From positions 1 to 45,996 of the forward strand of contig CAMAXG010000003.1 in the NCBI GenBank assembly GCA_945862225.1: 45,996 nt of DNA, given 5' to 3'. Of this stretch, positions 8,527 to 16,744 are shown one piece after another (position 1 is the first letter of the stretch; each line of letters starts with the position of its first letter). The notes under the pieces were generated by a model. The model saw only the letters and a program-made list of their open reading frames with translations. It did no database searches and had not been told where the DNA came from. The stretch is from Thermoflexus hugenholtzii JAD2. Its GTDB lineage: Bacteria; Chloroflexota; Limnocylindria; Limnocylindrales; Limnocylindraceae. A program made the position numbers and the translations under genes.

Positions 8527-9507
8527 ATGGAACGCCGAAAGATCTTGCTCGACGCCGACGTGGGGATCGATGATGCGATCGCCATGCTTCACCTCGCCGG
8601 GCGCAACGACGTTGAACTGATCGCCGTTGGTAGCGTGCACGGCAACATCCCCGCTGACCTCGCCGCCGTCAACGCTCGTCGCCTCCTTGAGCTCTGCGGC
8701 CTCGACGATGTTCCGGTCGCCTACGGCGCGCGCCGACCAATGGCGCAGCCGCTGGCCACCGCCGAGTGGGTGCACGGCGAAGATGGCCTCGGCAATACCA
8801 ACCAGCCCGCGCCGAGGCGCGGGCCTGTTGCTGAAGATGCGGTCTCACAAATCCTGCGCCTCACCCGCGAGATGCCTGGAGAGATCGACCTGCTCGCCGT
8901 TGGCCCACTGACTAACCTCGGACTCGCCCTCTGCCTCGACCCAGAGCTCGCGGGGCGTGTGCGCTCTGTAGTGGTGATGGGCGGTGCGATCGCTCACGAA
9001 GGGAACGCCTCCGCCACAGCTGAAGCCAACATCTGGCACGACCCTGAGGCGGCGAATCTTGTCTTCGGTGCCGAGTGGCCGGTGACCATGGTTGGGCTTG
9101 ATGTGACCCAGGTCACGCGCTTGCGCACCAAGGAGCTTGCTGAAATTGAGGCGATCGGCTCAGTGCGTTCGAAGTTCGCCCTCAAGGTGTTGAGTCACTA
9201 CCTCGACGTCTATCAGCGAACGTTTGGCACGCGCGAGTGCCCACTCCATGATCCGCTCGCCGCTGGCATCGTCGCCGATCCCACCTACATGACCGAGTGG
9301 CTTGATCGCGCAGTAGAGGTGAACACCACTGGCCCAACCCGCGGCGCAACGATCATCGATCGCCGCGCCTGGATGGCTCCCGCCGCCGATGCTCGCGAGA
9401 CGCGTGAGCGCAACGGTGGCAAAGATGCCACCCCGCCACTTGTACGAGTACCAATGAAGGTTGATGGCCCACGCTTCGTCGCCGATCTGATCGCCTCACT
9501 CAAGTAA
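8527..9507 (+). CDS. Nucleoside hydrolase (IUNH family)
   Basis: KILLDADVGIDDAIAMLHLAGRNDVELIAVGSVHGN (DxDxxxDDA) and VVMGGAI. Confidence 0.93.
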   Translation: MERRKILLDADVGIDDAIAMLHLAGRNDVELIAVGSVHGNIPADLAAVNARRLLELCGLDDVPVAYGARRPMAQPLATAEWVHGEDGLGNTNQPAPRRGPVAEDAVSQILRLTREMPGEIDLLAVGPLTNLGLALCLDPELAGRVRSVVVMGGAIAHEGNASATAEANIWHDPEAANLVFGAEWPVTMVGLDVTQVTRLRTKELAEIEAIGSVRSKFALKVLSHYLDVYQRTFGTRECPLHDPLAAGIVADPTYMTEWLDRAVEVNTTGPTRGATIIDRRAWMAPAADARETRERNGGKDATPPLVRVPMKVDGPRFVADLIASLK

Positions 9508-9528
9508 GGCGCCCTACTCGGCGCGACC

Positions 9529-9568
9529 GTGCCACGCTGCTGGCACGCACACGTGCCACACTACGAAC
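9529..9568 (+). promoter_or_regulatory. Triple half-site GTGCCA-N6-TGGCAC-N6-GTGCCA in the promoter of the 9569 gene
   Basis: Half-sites at 9529-9534, 9541-9546, 9553-9558, overlapping CACACT-N6-ATG. Confidence 0.4.
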
Positions 9569-10504
9569 ATGAAGAAGACTCAGCGCACCCCTTGGCTTGT
9601 GGCCGCAGCTCTGGTTGCCCTGATCGTTGGCTCTGCTGCCGCACCACGAACGTTTGGCTGGGGTGCCGGGCTGGTCGCTGCGGCCGACGAAGAGCCAATC
9701 GACGGGGACCCGATCACCGACGAAAGCGCCGATCCCGATGAGAGAACGTCGCCAGACGAGAGCCTCGATCCCGATGCTTCCGCACCTGCCGAGGAGGAGC
9801 CAGAGCCTGACCCGGGGCAAGATCCGGGAGAGGAGATTACCCCTGACGCCACGGACGGCGAAGGTGGCGAAGACGGCGATGTCGAAGTATCTCCAAGTGA
9901 TGAGCCAGCTACGCCAACTCCACCAGAGCTCACACTCGGCGATCTGCTCGCCGCCGCCACTGCCAGCACACCCTTTGATGCCGATCTCGCGCTGCAGATC
10001 CTGCAGGACTATGCGCCACCGGGCGCACGTGCAATTGAAGTCGCTGATCGACAAACCTTCCGCAACGCACGTACCTACACGATCCGCGAAGTGCGTAGCT
10101 GGTCGCGACTTCCGCAACTCGGCACGTCGAGCGCAACGGTATGGATGCGGTTCGTTGGCGGATCAGAGCGAACGCCGTTCGCCGTTGCCGCTGGACGCGA
10201 CCGTAGCGATCCGCGAATTAGCAGTGTGCGTGTTCGCGAAGGGCGAGCATCGCGCGGGAACCCAGCGCCATATCTTCTGAAAATCGCCGGAAGCGATACG
10301 GGCACCGGCACCGTTGCCATTGAGGTACGGGTTGGCTACGAGAAGCCGCTCAGGTTCGCCGCTGGCGATGAGATTGAGATCGGCCCCTTCATGAAGACTA
10401 CGGGCGGGAAGGTGATCTTGTTGATGCGTGGCGTCACCGTTGAGGTGCGCTTGATTGATGCAGCTGGGAACGAGAGTTCCTGGCGCCGCGTGCGCCTCCC
10501 CTAG
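9569..10504 (+). CDS. Secreted/anchored hypothetical protein with long acidic Asp/Glu/Pro linker
   Basis: N-terminal hydrophobic segment; low-complexity DEEPIDGDPITDESADPDERTSPDES...EPEPDPGQDPGEE; folded C-terminal region. Confidence 0.65.
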   Translation: MKKTQRTPWLVAAALVALIVGSAAAPRTFGWGAGLVAAADEEPIDGDPITDESADPDERTSPDESLDPDASAPAEEEPEPDPGQDPGEEITPDATDGEGGEDGDVEVSPSDEPATPTPPELTLGDLLAAATASTPFDADLALQILQDYAPPGARAIEVADRQTFRNARTYTIREVRSWSRLPQLGTSSATVWMRFVGGSERTPFAVAAGRDRSDPRISSVRVREGRASRGNPAPYLLKIAGSDTGTGTVAIEVRVGYEKPLRFAAGDEIEIGPFMKTTGGKVILLMRGVTVEVRLIDAAGNESSWRRVRLP

Positions 10505-11764
10505 CTAGAGGATCGCCCGCCACCGCGTTGCCGCGTACGCCGTGGCAATCAGCGCCAACCCGCCCGCAACGATCAGCGCGCCTGGTGCCCCAATGAGCGA
10601 AACCACCGCACCTGTCCCAAGCCCACCAATCGGGGTTGAGCCGGCGAAGACCGTCGTATACACGCTCATCACTCGACCGCGTAGTGCTGGCGGCGTCGAG
10701 GTCTGAATCGATGCGTTTGCAGTGGCCGCCATGGCAATCGCGCCGAAGCCAGCGCCAAAGAGAGCCACACCAGTAACGAGTGCCGCCCACGGTGCTCCAC
10801 TCCCGCTGACTGCACCAGCCACGATGGAGAGCACTCCTAGTGCCGCCGCCCCAAGAATAATCACGGCCGTACGCGGCTGGCGGAGCATGGCGACCGCGAG
10901 CGCTCCACTTAACGAACCGAAGCCGATCGCAGCCATAAGCAAGCCGAGGCCAGGCGCACCAATCTCCAGCACGCTGCGCGCGAGGATCGGGATGATCACG
11001 TTGAAGTTCATTGCCACACCAGAAACTACGCCGATCACAAACACACAGAGGGCAATGAGCGGCGTGCGAGCCACGAATCGAACGCCCTCGGCGAGGCTGA
11101 TGAGCACATCGGCAACGGTTCGCGGACGTGGGGTTCGTGGCGCAGGGCGAAGCTCATCAGCACGCATAAAGAGGAGAGCCAGCAACACTGCAAGGAAACT
11201 GGCGCCGTTGACGGCGAAGCAACCGGCTACGCCGATCACCCCGATCAGCACGCCGCCGATCGCTGGGCCGATCACGCGCGCGCCATTGAACATGGCTGAG
11301 TTCATCGCGACGGCGCGACCGACCTCGTCTTCGGGAACCATCTCGCTGAAGAACGACTGGCGAACAGGCATGTCGATGGCATTTACGGCACCGAGCAAGA
11401 CGGCCATGAGAATCAGCAGCGGCAGTGTCATGTGGCCTGTTGCAACTAGCGCGGCCTGAAGTAGAGCGAGCACCATCAGACTGACCTGCGTCCCCATGAG
11501 GGCGCGGTGCTTGGGGAGCGCGTCGGCGAGCACACCGCCGAAGAGTCCGAGGATCATCACTGGGGTGAACTGCGCGGCGGCAACGATGCCGAGCCATGCG
11601 GGCTCATTCGTGAGCTCGGTGATGTACCAGGCCTGTGCAATTGACTGCATCCACGTGCCAGCCAGCGAGACAAGTTGCCCGAACCAGAAGAGGCGGTAGT
11701 TGCGATGGCGAAACGGCCCACGCCAGGCTGGGGTGATGCGGGATCTGCTTCGTGTATTCGGCAT
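10505..11764 (-). CDS. MFS transporter
   Basis: FRHRNYRLFWFGQLVSLAGTWMQSIAQAWYITELT, typical MFS_3 start; 12-TM character. Confidence 0.93.
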   Translation of the reverse strand: MPNTRSRSRITPAWRGPFRHRNYRLFWFGQLVSLAGTWMQSIAQAWYITELTNEPAWLGIVAAAQFTPVMILGLFGGVLADALPKHRALMGTQVSLMVLALLQAALVATGHMTLPLLILMAVLLGAVNAIDMPVRQSFFSEMVPEDEVGRAVAMNSAMFNGARVIGPAIGGVLIGVIGVAGCFAVNGASFLAVLLALLFMRADELRPAPRTPRPRTVADVLISLAEGVRFVARTPLIALCVFVIGVVSGVAMNFNVIIPILARSVLEIGAPGLGLLMAAIGFGSLSGALAVAMLRQPRTAVIILGAAALGVLSIVAGAVSGSGAPWAALVTGVALFGAGFGAIAMAATANASIQTSTPPALRGRVMSVYTTVFAGSTPIGGLGTGAVVSLIGAPGALIVAGGLALIATAYAATRWRAIL

Positions 11765-11817
11765 CGCTAGAGGCTACACCTGCGCGGATCTACCCCTCGC
11801 CAGCGTGGCGGGTTGGG

Positions 11818-12930
11818 TTAGCGACGCTTGCTCTTTGCGGCTCGCTTCACCGTTTTTGCGCGGGCTGGGGGCTCATCGCGGCGAATTGCGGCAACGGCAG
11901 CGACCACAGGCAGGGCGAAGATCGCCCCAAGGACGCCCCCCACGAGCCCGCCGATGCTGCCCGCAATGAAGACGGTGGTTCCAGAGAGGCGCAGCACGCC
12001 GTTCATCAGACGTGGTGCGAGCTGCGTGGCACAGAGGAGCCAGCCAACAATGATCACCACCGAGCCAGGAAGCACGTAGGGGCCAGCGGCGAGAATCGAG
12101 AGCGCAAGTGGTGGTAGTACCGCAGCGCCCTGGCCAATTGACGGGATCGCCATCACGATGCCGCCAAGCACGGCGGCCAACAGGCCATCGGCTCCAGCAA
12201 TCGTGGCGCCGACGAACACGACTAGGCCGTAGACAAACCCGAGTGCCACATGTCGTCCAATGAACCGCGCAATGATCGTTTCAAGAATCTTGCGTGAACG
12301 CTGCGCGCTGCGCACTCGCCCGCGCGTTGCAATCTGATCAACGGAATCAAGGTGAGCAGGGTTTGCCGAGAGGATCACGCCAATGCCGATCGCCAAGATG
12401 AGCGGGCCAAGCGCACCAATCGCGCCTGCCGCGATCGCCGCAATGTTTGACTGCACCGACGCCGCCACATCGCGGATGGCGAGGATCGCCGTGGTCGCCA
12501 GCGGTACGAGATCAACATTGAGTCCGACAGAGGCGAGTAGGGCGCTGAGTCGCCCAACCATCACGCCGACCTCTGCCGACGTTGGCTCTGGCCCGGCGAT
12601 GATGCCGCCCAGCGATTGCGCGAAGGCAATCGCAAGCTCAATCGCAATGACGATGACAGGAATAGCGCCTGCAATCCACACAAGGACCGCTGCGCGTGTG
12701 CGCGTCCAGCCGCGTGCCACGAGTCGGTCAATTGGCGCATCGGCCAGCGCCGCCAGCAGCCACCCGCCGGCGAGTGCGTAGAGGAGGGGGCCCTGGGCTG
12801 AGATGAAGGTGGTGACGACGCCAAGTCCCGCCATGATGGCGACGAGGGCAAGGCTTGCGAGCGTGGCCCACGCGATTAGGCGAATGCTCTGTGGCCACTC
12901 ATCGCTGCGGAGAGGATTCGGCAGATTCAT
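11818..12930 (-). CDS. AI-2E family transporter
   Basis: Multi-TM protein with GFVYGLVVFVGATIAGADGLLAAVLGGIVMAIPSIGQGAAVLPPLAL; TAAGAT-N6-ATG. Confidence 0.85.
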   Translation of the reverse strand: MNLPNPLRSDEWPQSIRLIAWATLASLALVAIMAGLGVVTTFISAQGPLLYALAGGWLLAALADAPIDRLVARGWTRTRAAVLVWIAGAIPVIVIAIELAIAFAQSLGGIIAGPEPTSAEVGVMVGRLSALLASVGLNVDLVPLATTAILAIRDVAASVQSNIAAIAAGAIGALGPLILAIGIGVILSANPAHLDSVDQIATRGRVRSAQRSRKILETIIARFIGRHVALGFVYGLVVFVGATIAGADGLLAAVLGGIVMAIPSIGQGAAVLPPLALSILAAGPYVLPGSVVIIVGWLLCATQLAPRLMNGVLRLSGTTVFIAGSIGGLVGGVLGAIFALPVVAAVAAIRRDEPPARAKTVKRAAKSKRR

Positions 12931-12939
12931 GAGGTGATC

Positions 12940-14094
12940 TTAGTCCAGCGCCGTGCGCACGATATCGAGCGGGAGTTCCACGGCTGTGGCGCCGTCAGCG
13001 CCACTCATCGTTTCGGCGGCGAAGAGCGCATCAAGGATCGCGGACTCTGTCGCATCAGCGGTCGCCTCAAAGAGCGCAGAGAGGTGTGCATTGACCACCA
13101 TCGTGACTGAGGCTTCGAACGGCTCCTTCGGCTCAAGGTCCTCTGCGGGGAGATGCCCATTCGCGGTGCTAAAGCTGAGCACGAAATCACCCGAGGAGTG
13201 CTCACCGACGCCACCAACGCGGCCGATGCCGATGACCGCTCGCTGCGCAAGGCGATCGAGTTGCATCGGAAGGAGTGGCGCATCCGTCGCGACGATCACA
13301 ATGATGGAGCCTGCCCCGCCGCGAGGATCATCGGGCTTCGGTGCAGCGCCGACCTTGGTCTCCCATGGAAGTGGGTAGTGCTCAGTCGAGAGTGGTCCGT
13401 CGGCGGCGCCCAGCATCTTCCCCTGCAGCGTGAGCCGGTGGCGACGTCCATGGTTCGCCTGAACGAACACCCCAATGGTGTACCCGCCAAGTTCTGCGGG
13501 GAGTCGGCGACTCGATGTGCCGTTGCCGCCCTTAAAGCCGTGGCAGATCATGCCGGTACCGCCACCCTGATTGCCGCGCGGCACTGGCGCACCGTTCGGT
13601 AGCGCAGCTGCCGCATCGAGTGCCTGCTGTGCATGCGCCGCGGTGACATGGAATCCGTTCACGTCGTTCAGCACACCGTCCCAGGTCTCGCCTGCAACGG
13701 GGAGGCTCCATGGTGGTGCGTCGGGTACGTGGTCCAGCGACCAGCTGATCATGGCGTCGTGCACGACACCAACGGAGTGGGTGTTTGTCAGACAGATCGG
13801 CGAGGTGAGCAGACCAGACTCCCGAATCCATTCCAACCCCGTGAGCTCGCCGTTGCCGTTCAGTCGATGGGTGCCAGCAAAGAGCGGGTGTCCCATCTCG
13901 GCGAGCGGGCGGGGAAGAATGGCGGTGACGCCGGTGCGAATCGGTCCAACACCGCGCTTGAGTGCGCCGTCACCCTTGATGATGGTGGTGGCAGCAACGC
14001 GCACGCCCGCAACATCGTTGATTCCGTCCGTTGGGCCAGGAGTAAACCGGCCGATGCGGATTCCAAGGTCGGTGGCTCGGGTGTCTCGTGGCAT
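12940..14094 (-). CDS. P1 family peptidase (DmpA/aminopeptidase)
   Basis: GPTDGINDVAGVRVAATTI..., GNQGGGTGMICHGFKGGNGTSSRRL, S58-type motifs. Confidence 0.9.
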   Translation of the reverse strand: MPRDTRATDLGIRIGRFTPGPTDGINDVAGVRVAATTIIKGDGALKRGVGPIRTGVTAILPRPLAEMGHPLFAGTHRLNGNGELTGLEWIRESGLLTSPICLTNTHSVGVVHDAMISWSLDHVPDAPPWSLPVAGETWDGVLNDVNGFHVTAAHAQQALDAAAALPNGAPVPRGNQGGGTGMICHGFKGGNGTSSRRLPAELGGYTIGVFVQANHGRRHRLTLQGKMLGAADGPLSTEHYPLPWETKVGAAPKPDDPRGGAGSIIVIVATDAPLLPMQLDRLAQRAVIGIGRVGGVGEHSSGDFVLSFSTANGHLPAEDLEPKEPFEASVTMVVNAHLSALFEATADATESAILDALFAAETMSGADGATAVELPLDIVRTALD

Positions 14095-14129
14095 GGGGGT
14101 AGTGTGCCATCCCGCACTACACTCTCCCT

Positions 14130-14921
14130 ATGTTGCCGCCAACCAAGCCCACGTCCCGCACTCCGCGTGAGCGCATGCCGTTTCGACATATTGGCTCAAC
14201 GATCCTGCTTGCTACCTCGTTCATCCTCGCTGCGGGCGCGCTCGTCACGTGGGGGATCGATCAGCAGATCGGACCCTGGGCCCCAGACGGAGTTGTGGTC
14301 GTCACTGAGGAGCCGTCAACCGGCCCAAGCGGCTCCCCCACTCCAGAGGCCGACCCATCAGACCCTTCAGAGCGCTCGCGCACCACGCCGCCACCCCTCC
14401 CGCCCGTGGATCCAAGCCTGCTCGTTCCCTCGATCGCCGGTGACCCTGTTCGCGTCTTGGTGAGTGGCGTCTGGATCAACCTCCCGGTCGTTCGCCCACC
14501 ACTTGAGGGCGATGGAGCGCCTCGATTCCCCTGGTGTCGTGTTGCCGAGTGGATGCCAAGTAAGGGGAGGGCCGACGGTAAGACGGGCATCCTCTTTATC
14601 TATGCACACAGCCGCTACTGGGAATTCGGCGGTCTTCTCGACAAAACGCCAAAGCAGATGCTTGGTCAGATCATTGAGGTTGATGTTCTGCCAAAGGAAA
14701 CTGGCCAGAAGCTGCTCCGCCTTCGCTACCGCGTGACCGAAGTGCGACAGCACATCACCTCATGGGCTGACATTAGTGATGTGCCAAAGGGTCGCGTCGT
14801 CTTGCAAACCTCTGAAACTGATCGTAGTGATGGAACAAAAATGGTCGTCATTGGAAAGTACGTAGATACAACAGTCTCCACCCGGCCGATGCCGGTAGCA
14901 ACGCCGCAGATCTGCGAATAG
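14130..14921 (+). CDS. Sortase-like membrane-anchored protein lacking the catalytic Cys
   Basis: N-terminal TM plus Pro/Ser linker; sortase-like GILFIYAHSRYWEFGGLLD and RVVLQTSETDRSDGTKMVVIG (TLxTC replaced by VLQTS). Confidence 0.65.
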   Translation: MLPPTKPTSRTPRERMPFRHIGSTILLATSFILAAGALVTWGIDQQIGPWAPDGVVVVTEEPSTGPSGSPTPEADPSDPSERSRTTPPPLPPVDPSLLVPSIAGDPVRVLVSGVWINLPVVRPPLEGDGAPRFPWCRVAEWMPSKGRADGKTGILFIYAHSRYWEFGGLLDKTPKQMLGQIIEVDVLPKETGQKLLRLRYRVTEVRQHITSWADISDVPKGRVVLQTSETDRSDGTKMVVIGKYVDTTVSTRPMPVATPQICE

Positions 14922-14968
14922 TTTTTCCGGGATCAGCCCAGCAGTATTGAACGAGCTGATCTAGTGCG

Positions 14969-15760
14969 CTAGCGCTGCGCCCGCTCCGCGGCGTAGAGCA
15001 TGATCGCGGACGCCACCGCAAGGTTGAGACTCTCAGCGGTTCCAAGCATCGGAATCAGTGCCGCACTGGCACAGGCGCGGCGCAGGTTGGCACTCAGCCC
15101 ATCCGCCTCAGTGCCGATCACGATCGCCGTTGGGGTTGCGTATGTGAGCTCGCTGTAATCTGATGCTCCGTCGAGTGCAGTGGCAACGGTGCTCCCCGGC
15201 CAGCGCTTCAGTAGCGCGACCGCCTCTTCGTGTGTCGCGCGATAGATCGGCACCGTAAAAATGGAACCCATCGTGGCGCGCACCGTTTCAATGGAGTACG
15301 GGTCGCACGTGTTGCCAACCAGAATCACGCCCCCAGCCGCACAGGCATCGGCGCTGCGAATGGCGCTCCCAAGATTGCCAGGGTCGCGCGGTGCTTCAAG
15401 CATCAGCCAACGTGCTGCTCGGCTCGGGTCAATGGTGGACACCGATTGGGCCTCTGGCGCAGGATCGGCATAGACGGCAAGCTGCTCCTGCGGGTTGTCG
15501 CGTCCAGTGATCTTGGCCAGCACTTCGGTCGTCACCGAGAACGACTCGCGCGCGTGGCTCGCTCCACCGTCAATGGGAGCGCGCAGGGGCCCAGCGGTCA
15601 GCAGCATCTCAGGGATCCAGCCTGCTGCCGTAGCGGTCGCAATGGTGCGCTCGCCCTCAGCCAGGAAGAGGCGCTGCTCGTCACGACCCTTCGGTGTGCG
15701 CAGGGCGCGCAGCCCCTTCACGATCGGGTTGGAGAGGCTTTCAATGCGCAGCGGTTGCAT
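14969..15760 (-). CDS. TrmH/SpoU family RNA methyltransferase
   Basis: LMLEAPRDPGNLGSAIRSADACAAGGVILVG..., IVIGTEADGLSANLRRACASAALIPMLGTAESLNLAVASAIMLYA. Confidence 0.95.
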   Translation of the reverse strand: MQPLRIESLSNPIVKGLRALRTPKGRDEQRLFLAEGERTIATATAAGWIPEMLLTAGPLRAPIDGGASHARESFSVTTEVLAKITGRDNPQEQLAVYADPAPEAQSVSTIDPSRAARWLMLEAPRDPGNLGSAIRSADACAAGGVILVGNTCDPYSIETVRATMGSIFTVPIYRATHEEAVALLKRWPGSTVATALDGASDYSELTYATPTAIVIGTEADGLSANLRRACASAALIPMLGTAESLNLAVASAIMLYAAERAQR

Positions 15761-15775
15761 GGGGGGAGGATACCC

Positions 15776-16744
15776 CTAGGGGGCTGCGACGGTTTCGCCA
15801 ATCAGGCGCAAGAGTGAGTCGCTACCGCGCGCATCCTGCGATAGCTCCCAGATCATGATTCCGCCTGCCAACTGCAGGGCAAGCTCCGTCTTGCGCCGAA
15901 TCGTTGCGGGCCCGTTGTAGTTCTGCTCAAAACCCTTGAAGAGGATGCGATCACCGCTTGCGGTCGCTGGGTCGCTTGCGAGCAGGGTGCGGTAGGTTGC
16001 ACCACCGGGGCGGGCGTAAAACGGCACCCCAAGCACGAGCTTGTCGGGATGAATGCCTCGGGCAAGCCAGCTCGTGATCGAACGTTCGGCCATCGCAAAC
16101 GACGAGTGATCGGTTCTCGGTCCGTCGTACGCCATGAGGTTGATGAAGTCGAGAAGCCCAACGGCATCAGTCGAGATCCCATCCGCGTCCGTGGCATCGG
16201 CGAGCACTGCGGCGGTCACCAGCGCCCCCGCAGGGAGCGCCGATCGGAAGTCCATCGCGAGTGCGGCGAAGCGCTCCGCCGATGCCCCGGCATTTGGATA
16301 CTCCCAATCAATGTCGACCCCGTCGAGTTGGTAGGTGGCACAAAAATCAGCCACGCGCTTCGCGAGCTTTGCGCGAATTGCTGGATCCGCCGCGAGCGTC
16401 TCAAACTCCTTATCCCACCCCCAGCCTCCAACAGCGATGAGCACCTTGACGTCATGTTTCTTCGCTTGCGCAACAACGTTGCGTAAATGATTCGGCGCAC
16501 CGAACGGTCGAGTCGTGCCATTCGCCCGTGGAATGAGGAAGGAGTAATTGATGTGCGTCAGGATCGAGAAGTCAATCGCATCGATGTTTGCCGCCGGCGT
16601 CACATATCCAACGACCTTGAATGGTTGAGTTCGCGCGATTGGTGTCGGGCTTGGCGACGCCGTCGGAACCACCGAAGCCGAGCAGCCGATAAGTACGAGT
16701 GCAAGGCCCACGGCACTCCAGGTTGCTCGTACAAAGCGCACCAT
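15776..16744 (-). CDS. GH18 glycoside hydrolase lipoprotein (chitinase-like)
   Basis: Lipobox LIGCSAS; catalytic DGVDIDWEYP; VLIAVGGWG. Start 16744 overlaps upstream stop. Confidence 0.9.
   Translation of the reverse strand: MVRFVRATWSAVGLALVLIGCSASVVPTASPSPTPIARTQPFKVVGYVTPAANIDAIDFSILTHINYSFLIPRANGTTRPFGAPNHLRNVVAQAKKHDVKVLIAVGGWGWDKEFETLAADPAIRAKLAKRVADFCATYQLDGVDIDWEYPNAGASAERFAALAMDFRSALPAGALVTAAVLADATDADGISTDAVGLLDFINLMAYDGPRTDHSSFAMAERSITSWLARGIHPDKLVLGVPFYARPGGATYRTLLASDPATASGDRILFKGFEQNYNGPATIRRKTELALQLAGGIMIWELSQDARGSDSLLRLIGETVAAP

Noticed and set aside
8425-8775. N-terminal extension of the GT4 ORF
   Set aside because: Overlaps the divergent nucleoside hydrolase; typical GT4 N-terminus and SD support start at 8424
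14932-14961. GATCAGC...GCTGATC hairpin as terminator between the sortase-like and TrmH genes
   Set aside because: 7-bp stem with a 17-nt loop and no U-tract; too weak to call
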